Shown here: in pieces, positions 19,362-29,135 of the stretch
Position numbering within the stretch: the stretch's first letter is position 1
Layout: the number at the start of each line of letters is the position of its first letter
The notes under the pieces: generated by a model
What the model was told of the DNA's origin: nothing
The model's database searches: none
The model's input: only the letters and a program-made list of their open reading frames with translations
Made by a program: the position numbers and the translations under genes
DNA from: Luteolibacter ambystomatis
GTDB lineage: Bacteria; Verrucomicrobiota; Verrucomicrobiia; Verrucomicrobiales; Akkermansiaceae
NCBI RefSeq assembly: GCF_018137965.1
Contig: NZ_CP073100.1
Location: forward strand, 62,001-126,000
Direction of reading: 5' to 3'
DNA length: 64,000 nucleotides

Positions 19362-22300
19362 TCAATGCGACAGCAGGCGGTCCCCGAACAGGATGAAGGC
19401 GGCCAGCAGCAGGAACAGGACGGCGAGGGCCAGCTTGACGGTAAAAGTGTGCTTTTTCTGGAACGCGATCAGGGCGTCGCTGCGCAGACCGCCATAGGCG
19501 AGAAGGAAAATAACGACCAGCGGGACGATGAAGGCGAGATTGTAAAGCACCAGCATGGCCACCGCATCGAGCTGGCCCTGCTGGATCTGATAGACGATGG
19601 GGGCGTATACCTGACCGGTGCAGGCGAGTTCCAGGAAGGACACGACGACGCCTGCGACGAAAGCCGCGATGACGAAACGCCGCGCGCGGGCACCGGTGCG
19701 GATGACGCCGCGGATGCGATCCTTCAGGAAGCCGGGAAGCTGGAGGGTCATTTCATCGAGTCGTCCGCCACGGGCACGCATCGCATCCCGGAAAGAGAGC
19801 ACGGCGGCCAGCAGTGCCAGCGCGGCGAAGATCACATTGAGCCACGTCTGAATACCGGAGAACCGCTCATGGAGCGTGGCCAGCACGCGATAGAGCAGCA
19901 GCCCGGCGGCGAGATAGGCGAGGAACACGCCGAGGATGAAGGCCGCGCCGGTGAGCAGCATTTCCCGCGGGGTGCGGCGGGCGATCTGGAGATACGAGAG
20001 GAAGAAGATGATGGTCGCGAAGGCGCAGGGATTCACGCCGTCCAACAACCCCGCTCCGATCACCACCGGCACGGTCAGTGCCTGATAGCGTTGGGTGACC
20101 TGTTGCTTCGCTTCCTCGATCTGAGGCTGCGCGATGACTTTCCACGCATCGTCCTGCGGGGTATTGGCGGTCTTGGCGATCAGCCCCAGGAGATTGGACA
20201 ACTCGATGTCGGTGGTGATGAGATAGCCCGACTGGGTGAAGACGGAGGGGGCGATGTTGTGCTTCAGAGAGGGGACGCGGAAGCGCTCGCAAAGGGCTTG
20301 GTTCAGGACGACGGCATCGGCTTCGAGGATGTTGTGTTCTTCAACGACGAGGGTGGCGAAGTCTTTCTGCGCGCCCTTGAGCATCTCGCGGGTCTTGGCG
20401 CATTCCTGACAGCCGGGCTTGAAGAAAAAGACGACGGGCAGTGACTTGCGTTCCACCTTGGCCGCGGGCTCGGTGGCGGCGGGGGCGACCTGCTGGGTTT
20501 CGGTTGTGGCCGGAGCTCCGGAGGAGAGGTCGGCGAAACTGGTTGGAAACTTTTCGCTCGTTCCCTTCGGATTCAGGCGTTTGCGGAGGATGGCCATCTT
20601 TTCCACGTCGATCGTGTCGGTATCGATAACGGAGAACAGCGGTCGCAGACCTGGGCCGACCTGGCTGGCGGTTTTCTCGAACCAATCGGCGAGATTGCGG
20701 TCCACGTTCGCATGCTCGGGCTGTTGGCGGAGCAACTGCACCATCGCCTCCACATCGATGGGCTTCCCGGACACCATCAGGGCGAAGAGGGCATTGAAAC
20801 GAACCGAGGCGGAAACTTCCGATGCGGCTGACAGCCGTTCCAGCGCGGCCACGGTTTCCGAATCCGGAGAAGGCGGGCGCTCCGAACTGCTGTAGGACCA
20901 GCGGTTGTCCCGGGTTTCATGGACATCGTCAAAATGATGGAGCCAGGTGATGTGGTTGCGATTGACCACGGCAGGCACGACTTCGCGGACAAAGGGCGAA
21001 GCATCCGCAGCGAGTTGGGTCACCAGGGTTTTCCAGGCGGATGGTTTGCTCCATCCGACGGTTTGAGAAGCTGCGCGCCGCACCCAGGGATCGGACGAGC
21101 CGCGCGCCAGATCGACGAGTTTTTGCGGCACCGCTCCTCCCGGAGCTTCGCGCATGGCGATGCAGGCGAGAATTTTGGCGGCGGAGGATGAGTCGCGGTT
21201 ATCCAGCATCTGCCCGGCCCAAACGCGCAGCGGCGGACCGCATGATTGGCTGCGGGCCACCGACTCGAAGTGATAGCTGTAGACCTCATAGGGCCGCAGC
21301 GGCGTTTCCGGTCGCGAAAGTTCATCGAGCACCAGCTTGGTGAAAGCCGGGGCGTTCTCGTTCGAAAACGCGGCGTATGCGGCCGCGGAGCGGATCTCCT
21401 CGATCGGATCACGCAGCAGGGTGGCGAGCAACGGCAGGGCATCCCGATGCGAGGGCGAACTGATATTGCCGGCGATGGCGGCCTTGCGGGCGGTGTTGAG
21501 ACCGGGGAGCAGGCGCAGGAGAGCGCGATAGCCTTCCGGATGGCCCGCGCGGGCCAGCGCGAGAGCGGCGGAAAAAGTGGATTCGGCGGCAGCATCCTCG
21601 GCTGCGATTTTTGACAGCTCGGTGATGAGGGCGGCTTGTGCGGCGGGAATGTTGGCCGCAGGCACGCCGGGAAGATCCGATTCGGTGACGGTGCCGAGCG
21701 GCTTCAGGAAGCCGTCGTAGAGAGGGTCGAGGGAGGTCTTTGTGGCTTGGCTTTCCAAGGCGATCCCGAGCAGGCGGCTTACGGCAGGATCGTTGATTTT
21801 CGCCTCCGGCAGTTTCAGCCGGCCCAGGACGGCAATGCGTCTTTCGGGCTGGCCGGAGCGGAGCGCCTGCACCAGTGCGGAAGAAATCTCATTCTGCTTC
21901 ACGCGGTCATCATCGGAGCCGAGGAAACGCAGAGCCGCGCATGCTACATCAGTATCGGAATCGGCGGCAAAGCGCAGGACGATCGGGGTGAGGTCCTTGT
22001 CGGTTTCTGCGGCCCGGATGGCCGCGATACGGGCTTCCGGCGAGGCCTTGGCAAGATGGTCGATCATCTCGCGATCCGGCTTCATTTTCAGCGCGGCATA
22101 GCCTTCCAGGACTGGTCCGACCATGGACTCGTCCGCCATGAGAGCGGTCTTGAGTTTGGGGGCTGCGGATTTGGCTCCCAGCGCGGCGGAGGCTTTGATC
22201 GCGGCGAAGCGGACGAAGGTGTCCGGATCGTCCAGCAGTTTCACCACGGCGTCGGACGCCTTGCTGACGTGGCGCATGCCGATGTATTCCAGCGCGGCGA

Positions 22301-23465
22301 CGCGGACCCGCCAGCGTGGGTCCGAGAGGGTCGCGATGATTTCCGTCTCACCGTCGTTCGACGATGGTTTCCCCCGCTCCGAGCCAAACATGGAGCGGGA
22401 CGAGTCACCGCCCGCGAGCTTCAGGCAGGCCTGGATGGCGGAGACCAGCAGATCCTCATCCGGATGGTGGAGGTAGGATGCGGCGAGCTTTGCGGAGGGT
22501 GCTCCGGGAATGTCCTTCAGCCGCCGCAGGGCACCGTGGATGACGTTCACATCCGGTTCTTTTTCCAAGACCGGTGCCACCAGCGGCACGGCATCCGGAC
22601 CTCCGGCGGCGAGAATCGAGTCGATGGCGGTTTCGCGGACCAGCGGATCATCATGGCTGATGAAATCCCGCAGGATGGGCAGGGCCAGCGGTCCCGCTTC
22701 TTTCACCGTGGCAATGGCGGCGAGCACCTGGTCGCGTGAACCGAAGGCAAGGTTCCGCGCGATCTCGGAAGTGCCGGGGCCGAAGCGCGGCGCAAGCACG
22801 ATTTGATACTGCGCTTGTCGTACTTGAGCGCGGCCTCCCGGCGGCAGCGCCGGAGTGGCCTTGAGGAATTCCTCAAGGAACCCCACCGATTCATAACCGT
22901 CCGCCTCCAGCATGTGGCGCGCGCGGGTGGCCTTGTCATTGTCCTGCCCCAACAGGTCGCGGAGATAGCCGCGGCGCTGGTCGTCCGAGAGCAGGGCCCT
23001 GCTTTTGCCGTCGCCTTTGGCCTCTTCGGGCTTCCCGGCAGTGGATGCGCTCCATTGGCCCCAGCGGGCGAGGGGGGCTTCGTTTTCCGGCGAGGCAGGC
23101 TCCGCCCACGGATTGAAACCGAAATCACCGCCGGCTTTTTCCTCCAACAGATCGAGCGCACCGAGGCGTACGGCGAGCGAGGCATGCCGCAACGACCCGG
23201 CGAGCGCTGAGGCCGGAAACGGATCATCGATGGCCGTGCGCACGGCATTGCGCCGCGCTGGATCAGCGAGTTGGGGCAGCAGTTCCGCCAATCGCTCCGT
23301 CGTGCGGTCGCCCTTGGTGTAGGCAGCGAGCTGGGCCTTGAATGCCTCTTCCGGCGAGGGCGCGGAAGCCGCTGCGGGTGGTGCCGCCTGCGGTAGCGCG
23401 GGCTCCTGTCCGGACACGGTCCAGACGGAGGCCAGCAGCAGGAGGATGACGGATTTCAAGCGCAC
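19362..23465 (-). CDS. HEAT-repeat / thioredoxin CxxC / CcdA-like membrane fusion protein
   Basis: 1367 residues from a GTG at 23465; a TTG at 23459 would shorten it by two. Residues 1-19 are a signal peptide (RLKSVILLLLASVWTVSG). Residues about 30-930 are helical HEAT-like repeats, e.g. DPRWRVRVAALEYIGM and DDPDTFVRFAAIKASAALGA. A thioredoxin-like domain follows (about 990-1110), with FFFKPGCQECAKTREML holding the redox pair Cys1019/Cys1022. The last 230 residues are a six-helix CcdA/DsbD-type domain, with one cysteine in DGVNPCAF (Cys1147) and one in ELACTGQVY (Cys1282), as in the electron-carrying pair of that family. It would pass cytoplasmic reducing power to the periplasmic thioredoxin domain. 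It is last in the MoxR/vWA operon, 26 bases after DUF4159. The substrate of the thiol relay is unknown. Confidence 0.85.
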   Translation of the reverse strand: MRLKSVILLLLASVWTVSGQEPALPQAAPPAAASAPSPEEAFKAQLAAYTKGDRTTERLAELLPQLADPARRNAVRTAIDDPFPASALAGSLRHASLAVRLGALDLLEEKAGGDFGFNPWAEPASPENEAPLARWGQWSASTAGKPEEAKGDGKSRALLSDDQRRGYLRDLLGQDNDKATRARHMLEADGYESVGFLEEFLKATPALPPGGRAQVRQAQYQIVLAPRFGPGTSEIARNLAFGSRDQVLAAIATVKEAGPLALPILRDFISHDDPLVRETAIDSILAAGGPDAVPLVAPVLEKEPDVNVIHGALRRLKDIPGAPSAKLAASYLHHPDEDLLVSAIQACLKLAGGDSSRSMFGSERGKPSSNDGETEIIATLSDPRWRVRVAALEYIGMRHVSKASDAVVKLLDDPDTFVRFAAIKASAALGAKSAAPKLKTALMADESMVGPVLEGYAALKMKPDREMIDHLAKASPEARIAAIRAAETDKDLTPIVLRFAADSDTDVACAALRFLGSDDDRVKQNEISSALVQALRSGQPERRIAVLGRLKLPEAKINDPAVSRLLGIALESQATKTSLDPLYDGFLKPLGTVTESDLPGVPAANIPAAQAALITELSKIAAEDAAAESTFSAALALARAGHPEGYRALLRLLPGLNTARKAAIAGNISSPSHRDALPLLATLLRDPIEEIRSAAAYAAFSNENAPAFTKLVLDELSRPETPLRPYEVYSYHFESVARSQSCGPPLRVWAGQMLDNRDSSSAAKILACIAMREAPGGAVPQKLVDLARGSSDPWVRRAASQTVGWSKPSAWKTLVTQLAADASPFVREVVPAVVNRNHITWLHHFDDVHETRDNRWSYSSSERPPSPDSETVAALERLSAASEVSASVRFNALFALMVSGKPIDVEAMVQLLRQQPEHANVDRNLADWFEKTASQVGPGLRPLFSVIDTDTIDVEKMAILRKRLNPKGTSEKFPTSFADLSSGAPATTETQQVAPAATEPAAKVERKSLPVVFFFKPGCQECAKTREMLKGAQKDFATLVVEEHNILEADAVVLNQALCERFRVPSLKHNIAPSVFTQSGYLITTDIELSNLLGLIAKTANTPQDDAWKVIAQPQIEEAKQQVTQRYQALTVPVVIGAGLLDGVNPCAFATIIFFLSYLQIARRTPREMLLTGAAFILGVFLAYLAAGLLLYRVLATLHERFSGIQTWLNVIFAALALLAAVLSFRDAMRARGGRLDEMTLQLPGFLKDRIRGVIRTGARARRFVIAAFVAGVVVSFLELACTGQVYAPIVYQIQQGQLDAVAMLVLYNLAFIVPLVVIFLLAYGGLRSDALIAFQKKHTFTVKLALAVLFLLLAAFILFGDRLLSH

Positions 23466-23491
23466 GCGTTCGGAAAGGTGGATGGCCCGGT

Positions 23492-24151
23492 TCAGTGAAG
23501 GAGGGCGTAGGCCAGGATGTTCGCGTTGATCTCCATCGAGTTCAGAATCTCGTTGCCGCCGCAGCAACAGCAGCCTTCGGTATGGGAGGTGTCGTTGAGG
23601 CCGTCCGGCGAATACACGAGCACGATCTTGTTCTTCAATGTCACGCCCCGCAGCTTCGACTCCCCGGTGGAGTGGGAGAGCTTGAGATCCTTGATCGTGA
23701 AGACCGTCTTGTAGATGTCGTGGTCCAGCGGGATGTCCTTGAGCGAATCGTTGCCGAAGAGCCGCTTCACCTCGCGCTCGAAGGCGCCTCGCCATGCCTC
23801 GTTCGAGCAGGAGGCGGAGGCCAGCAGGAAGCCGCCGTTCTCCAGATACTTCTTGAGGTTGTCGCGTTCCTGTGCGGTGAGGATGAAGTCGCCCTCGCCG
23901 GTCATGATGACGAAGGGGAACTTGAACAACTCCTCGCCCGCCAGTTTCACCGGCTTGAAGCGGCGTTCGGTGGCGATGGAGGTTTTCTGTTGGACGGTGG
24001 TGAGGAACTCGTCGCTGAAGCACTTCGAGGTCTTGGTGCCCGCGTAGATCAGATTGCCGCATTCCACCGCGCCTTCCTTGGCGAACAAGGAAAGCGGAAG
24101 CGCGAGGGTGAGAAGAAGGAGGATCGTTTTCATCGGCGTGAGGGATTTCAT
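23492..24151 (-). CDS. DUF4159 family secreted protein with a four-cysteine cluster
   Basis: 219 residues from the ATG at 24151, which overlaps the stop of the preceding gene as ATGA, indicating coupled translation; an ATG at 24133 is the alternative. A signal peptide covers about residues 1-24 (MKTILLLLTLALPLSLFA). The DUF4159 core has FKFPFVIMTGEGDFILTAQE and YLENGGFLLASASCSNEAW, a class-I amidotransferase-like fold by family description. Four consecutive cysteines stand at 194-197 in TEGCCCCGGNE, followed by a C-terminal helix. Such a cluster could bind metal or be a target of the CxxC protein coded next. DUF4159 proteins habitually accompany MoxR/vWA operons; their biochemical role is unknown. 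Confidence 0.82.
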   Translation of the reverse strand: MKSLTPMKTILLLLTLALPLSLFAKEGAVECGNLIYAGTKTSKCFSDEFLTTVQQKTSIATERRFKPVKLAGEELFKFPFVIMTGEGDFILTAQERDNLKKYLENGGFLLASASCSNEAWRGAFEREVKRLFGNDSLKDIPLDHDIYKTVFTIKDLKLSHSTGESKLRGVTLKNKIVLVYSPDGLNDTSHTEGCCCCGGNEILNSMEINANILAYALLH

Positions 24152-26907
24152 TCTCCGGAGAAGTAGCGTTTCACCGCCTCGCGATAGATCGCGGGGACGG
24201 CTTCGGGGGTGGGGCCACCGGAATCGCCGGTGCGGGATTCGGTGGGTTTGATGGTGCCTGTTTCGGTCGTGGTCGGCAGGCCTTTGACCGGGCGGGTCGA
24301 GCGGGCGTCACCATTGGCGCTGCCGCCGAGCGAGGCCGGATCGAACTGAAGGCGATCCGGTCCCAGCACGGGAAGATCGGAGAGAGCGTATCCCGGTTCG
24401 GCGCTGCCGGTCGGGCCGGTGCCGCCCGCACCCATGCCACCGCCGCCGGTCTTCTGGTTCGGCGTGGTGCCGGGGTTCTGGCTCATGAGCCCTTCCAGCA
24501 TCTGTTGCATGGTTTGGTTCACATCCGGGCGCGGGATCGAGAATTTCGGGGCCTTGCCCTGGCAGGCTTTCGGGAAGCCGTCTTCGCCCTGCATCAGCGA
24601 CTCCAGTTGCGAGCGTGCCATTTCCGCATTGGTGAAGGCATCGTTGGAGGCACCGTCGCGCGCGTGTTTCGAGGCGGCATCCATCACGCTGCCGGGATCA
24701 GCCAGACGCAGGTGCTGGGCGAAGGCGAGCGCGGATTCCTTGAACTCCTGGAGCTGTGGATCCTGGATGGTGGCGGAGCGTTTTTCCAACTCGCGGACGA
24801 ATTCCTCCAGCGCCTCGCGGTTCTTCTGCTGGGTGTCGGCGAGCGAACCGAGCAGCCGCTTGTTCTGGTCGTCTCCCTGTGCGATCTCCTTGGCGATGGT
24901 GCCGATGCGTTTCACCAGCGATTGCTGGGTTTCGTAGATCTGGTGGAACTTGGCCGCCATCTCCAACAGCCTTCCGGCCTCGGCGATGGTGGCGGCATCC
25001 TTCTGCGCCTCCTCCATCTTCGGCTGCGGTTTGTCCAGACGCTCCAGCATCTGGCGCACCGCTTCGCGCTGGGCTGGCGCACTGGCCTTGGGATCGAGCT
25101 TGGCCAGATCATCGGTGTTTTGCTTGAAGGGGCCGGCGGCTTCGCGGGCGAGCGCCTGGAGCCGCTTCTCCGCCTCGAACACAGGAAAGTCGCCGCCGAG
25201 CTTCTCCATCAGCTCCGCGGCCTTGCGGTTCGCTTCAAGGGCATCTTGGCGCGCCTTCTCGGCGGCCTCGGGATTGCCCGCGGCCTTTTCGAGTTCCTCC
25301 AGCGCCTTGCGCGCTTCCTCGCGGGCGCGGGCCACGGCCTGGAAGCGAGCGGAGAATTGCTTGAGCGTGGTTTTCGCGCGCAGCCGCGCGGCGTAGTCGT
25401 CCTCGGAAATGATCTGGATGCGGGAGATGCCGGAGGTCCCTTGTCCCAGTAGCGAGGGGTTGTAGTCGGAAGCTTCCAGAAACAGTTCGATGGTCTGGCC
25501 GGGTTGCAGACCGAGTTTGGCGAGATCGAGTCCATCATGAACGCCGTACTCGCGGGTCTTCACCAGTCCTTTGGCAACGGCCAGCGAGCGATCGCGGAAT
25601 CCGGAAAGCGTGCGCACGAGTTGGATGCGCGAGAGGCCGAGGTCGTCGGTGGCGCTCGCTTCCACCGGGATCTTCGTCTTTGGTGTGGCCAGCAGCAATG
25701 GCGGCGGTGAAGTCAGGTCGATCACCGGTGGTTGGTCCGGCAGCATCTTCAGCGCCAGCTCGGAAGGCTTCGCCGATGGCGTGCCGCGCACGTCCCGGAT
25801 GACTATGGACAGCTTGCCCGAGCGACCGGCGGTGAAGGCGAAGCGCGCGGTGTGCCCTGAGGTTTCGCCGGCGGTTTCCACCGGAGCGGGATCGGTGGTG
25901 CCGGTACGTGCGGGCGTGAAGGTGAGGGTTGCGGCTCCGAGCGGACGGTTCGAGGTGAGTTCCAGGACGACGGCGGAACCTTCCGGCACGGAGATTTCGT
26001 TGCTGTCCAGCGGACCCCGGTTGGTTGGCAATCCTGTATAGACGGGAGGCGTGATTTCCAAGGCTCCTGCGAGCACGTTGGGCTGGAGCAGGATCTCCAC
26101 CGGCAGCCATCGTGAGCGGGCCTTGCCACAGGCGAACGCGACTTCCACAGGACGGGTGACGGCATCGAGCTTGCGGGAAAAACGATTTGCCGATTCACGG
26201 GCGGCGGGCAGGCGCAGCACTTCGTTCGAGCCGGGTTGGCGCAGCAGGCACTCGACCGGCTTGTCGATGTGGTCGCCATCCAAGGTGCAGGTCACCAGCA
26301 GATCGCCGCCGTAGAGAACGGATGGCTGTGCCGGATCGAGGGTGAAGCGAAGACGGCTCCATGGTGGGATGTCCGCGTCCGGATGGACCATGCGATCCAG
26401 CGCGGTGGCGAATGGCAACGGAGAGGCGGAGCGGAAAACCGCGGCTCCGATCAACACCAGGCAAAGCGCGCCACCCGCTCGGCGCAGCCATGGCCACGGC
26501 AGCGCCTGTTTCGCGGGCAGTCGGGCAAGAGCGGAAGCGGCTTCATCCAGCGAACGCTTGGCAAGGAATTTGCCGAGCGGTGTGTCGGCGGTTCCGGGAT
26601 CGACCGCCAGAGCGGCGGCAACCGGACGCCGTGGCGAACCGAGGGCATCATCCGCCAGTGTGGCGGCACGCTGGCGGGAAAGGCGGATGACTACGATGAA
26701 TGCCGTAATTGCCGCGATGGCGATGAGTGCCGCCGCGATCTTCACCACCAGAATCCGGGAGGGCGATTCCCAAGCCAGTTGGAGATCCAGTGCCATCAAC
26801 ACCAGCAGCACCGCGATGGCACCACCAGCCGTGGCAAGCAGCCACGCGGCCAACCGGCCTGCACGCTGGCGGCGGCGGAATCGGGCAAGTTGTTGCGGGA
26901 AGTTCAT
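24148..26907 (-). CDS. DUF4175-like coiled-coil membrane protein
   Basis: 919 residues from the ATG at 26907; the far longer open frame upstream overlaps the vWA gene and is rejected. Three membrane helices lie at about 21-41, 52-75 and 142-158. A beta-rich periplasmic region follows (about 180-470), including LEITPPVYTGLPTNRG. Then comes a long charged coiled coil (about 500-740; AREEARKALEELEKAAG and similar), a Gly/Pro/Thr-rich linker, and a conserved-looking end AIYREAVKRYFSGE. This layout matches the large low-complexity membrane proteins next to BatA/MoxR genes in planctomycetes and verrucomicrobia. It starts 17 bases after the preceding stop and its own stop overlaps the DUF4159 start. 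No enzymatic motif is seen; a scaffold role is likely. Confidence 0.7.
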   Translation of the reverse strand: MNFPQQLARFRRRQRAGRLAAWLLATAGGAIAVLLVLMALDLQLAWESPSRILVVKIAAALIAIAAITAFIVVIRLSRQRAATLADDALGSPRRPVAAALAVDPGTADTPLGKFLAKRSLDEAASALARLPAKQALPWPWLRRAGGALCLVLIGAAVFRSASPLPFATALDRMVHPDADIPPWSRLRFTLDPAQPSVLYGGDLLVTCTLDGDHIDKPVECLLRQPGSNEVLRLPAARESANRFSRKLDAVTRPVEVAFACGKARSRWLPVEILLQPNVLAGALEITPPVYTGLPTNRGPLDSNEISVPEGSAVVLELTSNRPLGAATLTFTPARTGTTDPAPVETAGETSGHTARFAFTAGRSGKLSIVIRDVRGTPSAKPSELALKMLPDQPPVIDLTSPPPLLLATPKTKIPVEASATDDLGLSRIQLVRTLSGFRDRSLAVAKGLVKTREYGVHDGLDLAKLGLQPGQTIELFLEASDYNPSLLGQGTSGISRIQIISEDDYAARLRAKTTLKQFSARFQAVARAREEARKALEELEKAAGNPEAAEKARQDALEANRKAAELMEKLGGDFPVFEAEKRLQALAREAAGPFKQNTDDLAKLDPKASAPAQREAVRQMLERLDKPQPKMEEAQKDAATIAEAGRLLEMAAKFHQIYETQQSLVKRIGTIAKEIAQGDDQNKRLLGSLADTQQKNREALEEFVRELEKRSATIQDPQLQEFKESALAFAQHLRLADPGSVMDAASKHARDGASNDAFTNAEMARSQLESLMQGEDGFPKACQGKAPKFSIPRPDVNQTMQQMLEGLMSQNPGTTPNQKTGGGGMGAGGTGPTGSAEPGYALSDLPVLGPDRLQFDPASLGGSANGDARSTRPVKGLPTTTETGTIKPTESRTGDSGGPTPEAVPAIYREAVKRYFSGE

Positions 26908-26924
26908 GGCGGAGGGAGGGGTGG

Positions 26925-29129
26925 TCAGGCGAGTCCCTGGCGGCGGCGCAGGAACCACTCGGTGGCGGGAAGGATGGCGAGACCCAAGGCGAAAAGGGCG
27001 TGGTTCCAGGCTGGTTGCCACACGGCTCCGGATTCGATGGTGGAGGGAGGTGCGGTATGAAGATGTTCGCGGAGGAATGTATCGAAGCGAGTGGGATCGA
27101 TCGATTGTCCTCCGGTGTTGGTCGAGAGTGCGGCGAGGAATGCGGGATCGGGCGAGAGATCGTCTCCTTCCGCCGGTGGTGCGGGCACGGTCAGTTCGAC
27201 CTCTGGCGCGGGAGGTGCCTGTGGGCGTGAGTCCACCAGCGCGACGTGCCAGACACCCGCGGCAGAAGGGGTGAGGGTGGCCTGCCAGCGCGGACGGCCC
27301 GAGGGATCGGTGATGGCGGCTGGCGTGACTTCGGTGGTTCCGCCATCGGGACCGGAGAGGCGAAGCACGGGTGCAGGTGCGGGCAATGGACCACGGTAGG
27401 CGATGGACACGGCCACAGGCTTTCCGGCGTCGCCCTGGGAGGATGCGAGGTGCAGCGAGAAATCCTGACCGGGCAGGAACTCGGAATAGGATGCCATCCA
27501 TTGGATGAGCTGGGTCCAGTAGTCCTCGTACATGTTGCCGAGTTCGCGGGCCTCCGGGTAGAAGTCCCATTTCCACAGTCCATCGCCATTGACCAGACCG
27601 GTGACGCCTTGGCCATAGCGGCGTACGAGCAGCACGGGGAACTTGCCGCCTTGCTCGCCGATGCCGTCCGCAAGGATGCGGGTGAAGGGTTTCACCGCTG
27701 CGACCGAGCGACCGTCTTTCAAGCGTGGCAGCGAGTTCCACACGGAGGCATTTGCGGCGGGCAGAGCTTCGCCGAACAATCCGGCGGCTTCACCCTCCGC
27801 ATTCGGTGCGAACCGGAAATCGGCGGTGACCGTGTTCGCCCATGCGACCGGCTCCAGTGTATCGAGGCCGGCCACTTCGGTGCCGGTGGGCTTGCCGCGT
27901 GAGAACAGCACCGCGCCGCCATGATCGCGAACGTAGGCGCGGAGCGCATCGAGACGGGCCGGCGTGAGGAAGGAATCGATGTTGCGGCCGAAGACGATCA
28001 GGTCGTAGCGCGCCAGTTCATCGGCGCTCTCGGGGAAGATCGCCTGGGAGGTCTCGGTTGGTGCCGCCTGTCCGGAATCGATGCGGAAATAGCGCTGGTC
28101 CGAGAGACGGTGGACGGAGTGGACATCCATATGCTTCTGCTGGCGCAGGAGCTGGGCGAGGAACTTCGAGTCCCAGTAGGGCGCGCCTTCGGCGAGGAAC
28201 ACGCGTGTCTTGGACGTGAGCACGCGGACCGTCACGGCAGCCTGGTTGTTGCCGGGCCTTGCTTCGCCTTCCTGCTCCGCGGTGGTGATGCTCCAGCGGG
28301 CATTCGTGGCGGGCGCGGGAATTTCGAAGGTGACGAGGCCGGGCTTGCCCTCGGTTAGATCGATGGTCTGGCGGGCGAGTTCCTTGCCATCGGCACCGTT
28401 CAGGATGACCGTCGAGCGAAGCGCTCCCAGTCCGGTGCTTTCCAGCACCACCGGCACGCGGACCGATTGGCCGGCGAAGACGTGAAGGGTGGGACGCGCG
28501 GCGCGCAGAGAGAGATCGGCGACGGGATCGTTCGCGCCGATGGCCAGCGTGTGAACGGGCACTTCGCGGGCACGTGCGCGCAGGGCGAGCGCTTCCATGG
28601 TTCCTGCCGCCGCCTGTCCGGTCTGACGGCCATCGCTGATGACGAGCATGCCAGCCGGGGCCTCGCCTGCGGCGGAGCTCTCCTGAAAGGCGGTTTCGAT
28701 CGCGTGAAGGATGTTTGAGGCCTTGCCTTCCGCGCGATCCGGCAGCGTGTCTGCCGCTGGATGAAGTGAATCATCGAAGGCTTGCAGCCGCACCGGCAGA
28801 CCGGTGGCCTTGGCTTCCTTTGCCGCCTTGTTGGCGAAATCGCGGGCGAGAGAGTAGCGGGTGCCAGCGCCGGAAGCGCGAGCCATCGAACTGGAGGTGT
28901 CGGTGAGGACGATCCACGGACGCTGGGTGTGATCGGTGGGCCTCACCCATCGGCCCGGATTGAGCAGAATCACAGCGAGTCCGCAGAGCGCTGCACCCCG
29001 CAGACCGAGCAGCAGTCCGCGGCGCGAACCTGTGAGTCCTCGCGTGGAACGCCACGACGCGGCCATGCCCACCATGCCGCCCACGACGAGCAGCAACAGG
29101 AGCCATGGCAATGGAAAGGGAGGATTCAC
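26925..29129 (-). CDS. vWA-domain membrane protein of the MoxR/Bat operon
   Basis: 734 residues from a GTG at 29129, six bases after the BatA-like stop; later ATGs would delete the first membrane helix. Two N-terminal helices lie at about 8-24 and 39-56. A von Willebrand A domain follows with the metal motif WIVLTDTSSSM (Asp77, Ser79, Ser81). A beta-sandwich section and a GATase-like section (about 320-500, VFLAEGAPYWDSKFLAQLLR, YDLIVFGRNIDSFL) come next. The C-terminal helix is WNHALFALGLAILPATEWFL. The vWA site presumably binds Mg2+ and a partner protein, as in other BatA/BatB relatives. It sits between BatA-like and DUF4175-like proteins, consistent with one membrane complex. Confidence 0.83.
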   Translation of the reverse strand: MNPPFPLPWLLLLLVVGGMVGMAASWRSTRGLTGSRRGLLLGLRGAALCGLAVILLNPGRWVRPTDHTQRPWIVLTDTSSSMARASGAGTRYSLARDFANKAAKEAKATGLPVRLQAFDDSLHPAADTLPDRAEGKASNILHAIETAFQESSAAGEAPAGMLVISDGRQTGQAAAGTMEALALRARAREVPVHTLAIGANDPVADLSLRAARPTLHVFAGQSVRVPVVLESTGLGALRSTVILNGADGKELARQTIDLTEGKPGLVTFEIPAPATNARWSITTAEQEGEARPGNNQAAVTVRVLTSKTRVFLAEGAPYWDSKFLAQLLRQQKHMDVHSVHRLSDQRYFRIDSGQAAPTETSQAIFPESADELARYDLIVFGRNIDSFLTPARLDALRAYVRDHGGAVLFSRGKPTGTEVAGLDTLEPVAWANTVTADFRFAPNAEGEAAGLFGEALPAANASVWNSLPRLKDGRSVAAVKPFTRILADGIGEQGGKFPVLLVRRYGQGVTGLVNGDGLWKWDFYPEARELGNMYEDYWTQLIQWMASYSEFLPGQDFSLHLASSQGDAGKPVAVSIAYRGPLPAPAPVLRLSGPDGGTTEVTPAAITDPSGRPRWQATLTPSAAGVWHVALVDSRPQAPPAPEVELTVPAPPAEGDDLSPDPAFLAALSTNTGGQSIDPTRFDTFLREHLHTAPPSTIESGAVWQPAWNHALFALGLAILPATEWFLRRRQGLA

Positions 29130-29135
29130 GAGGCG

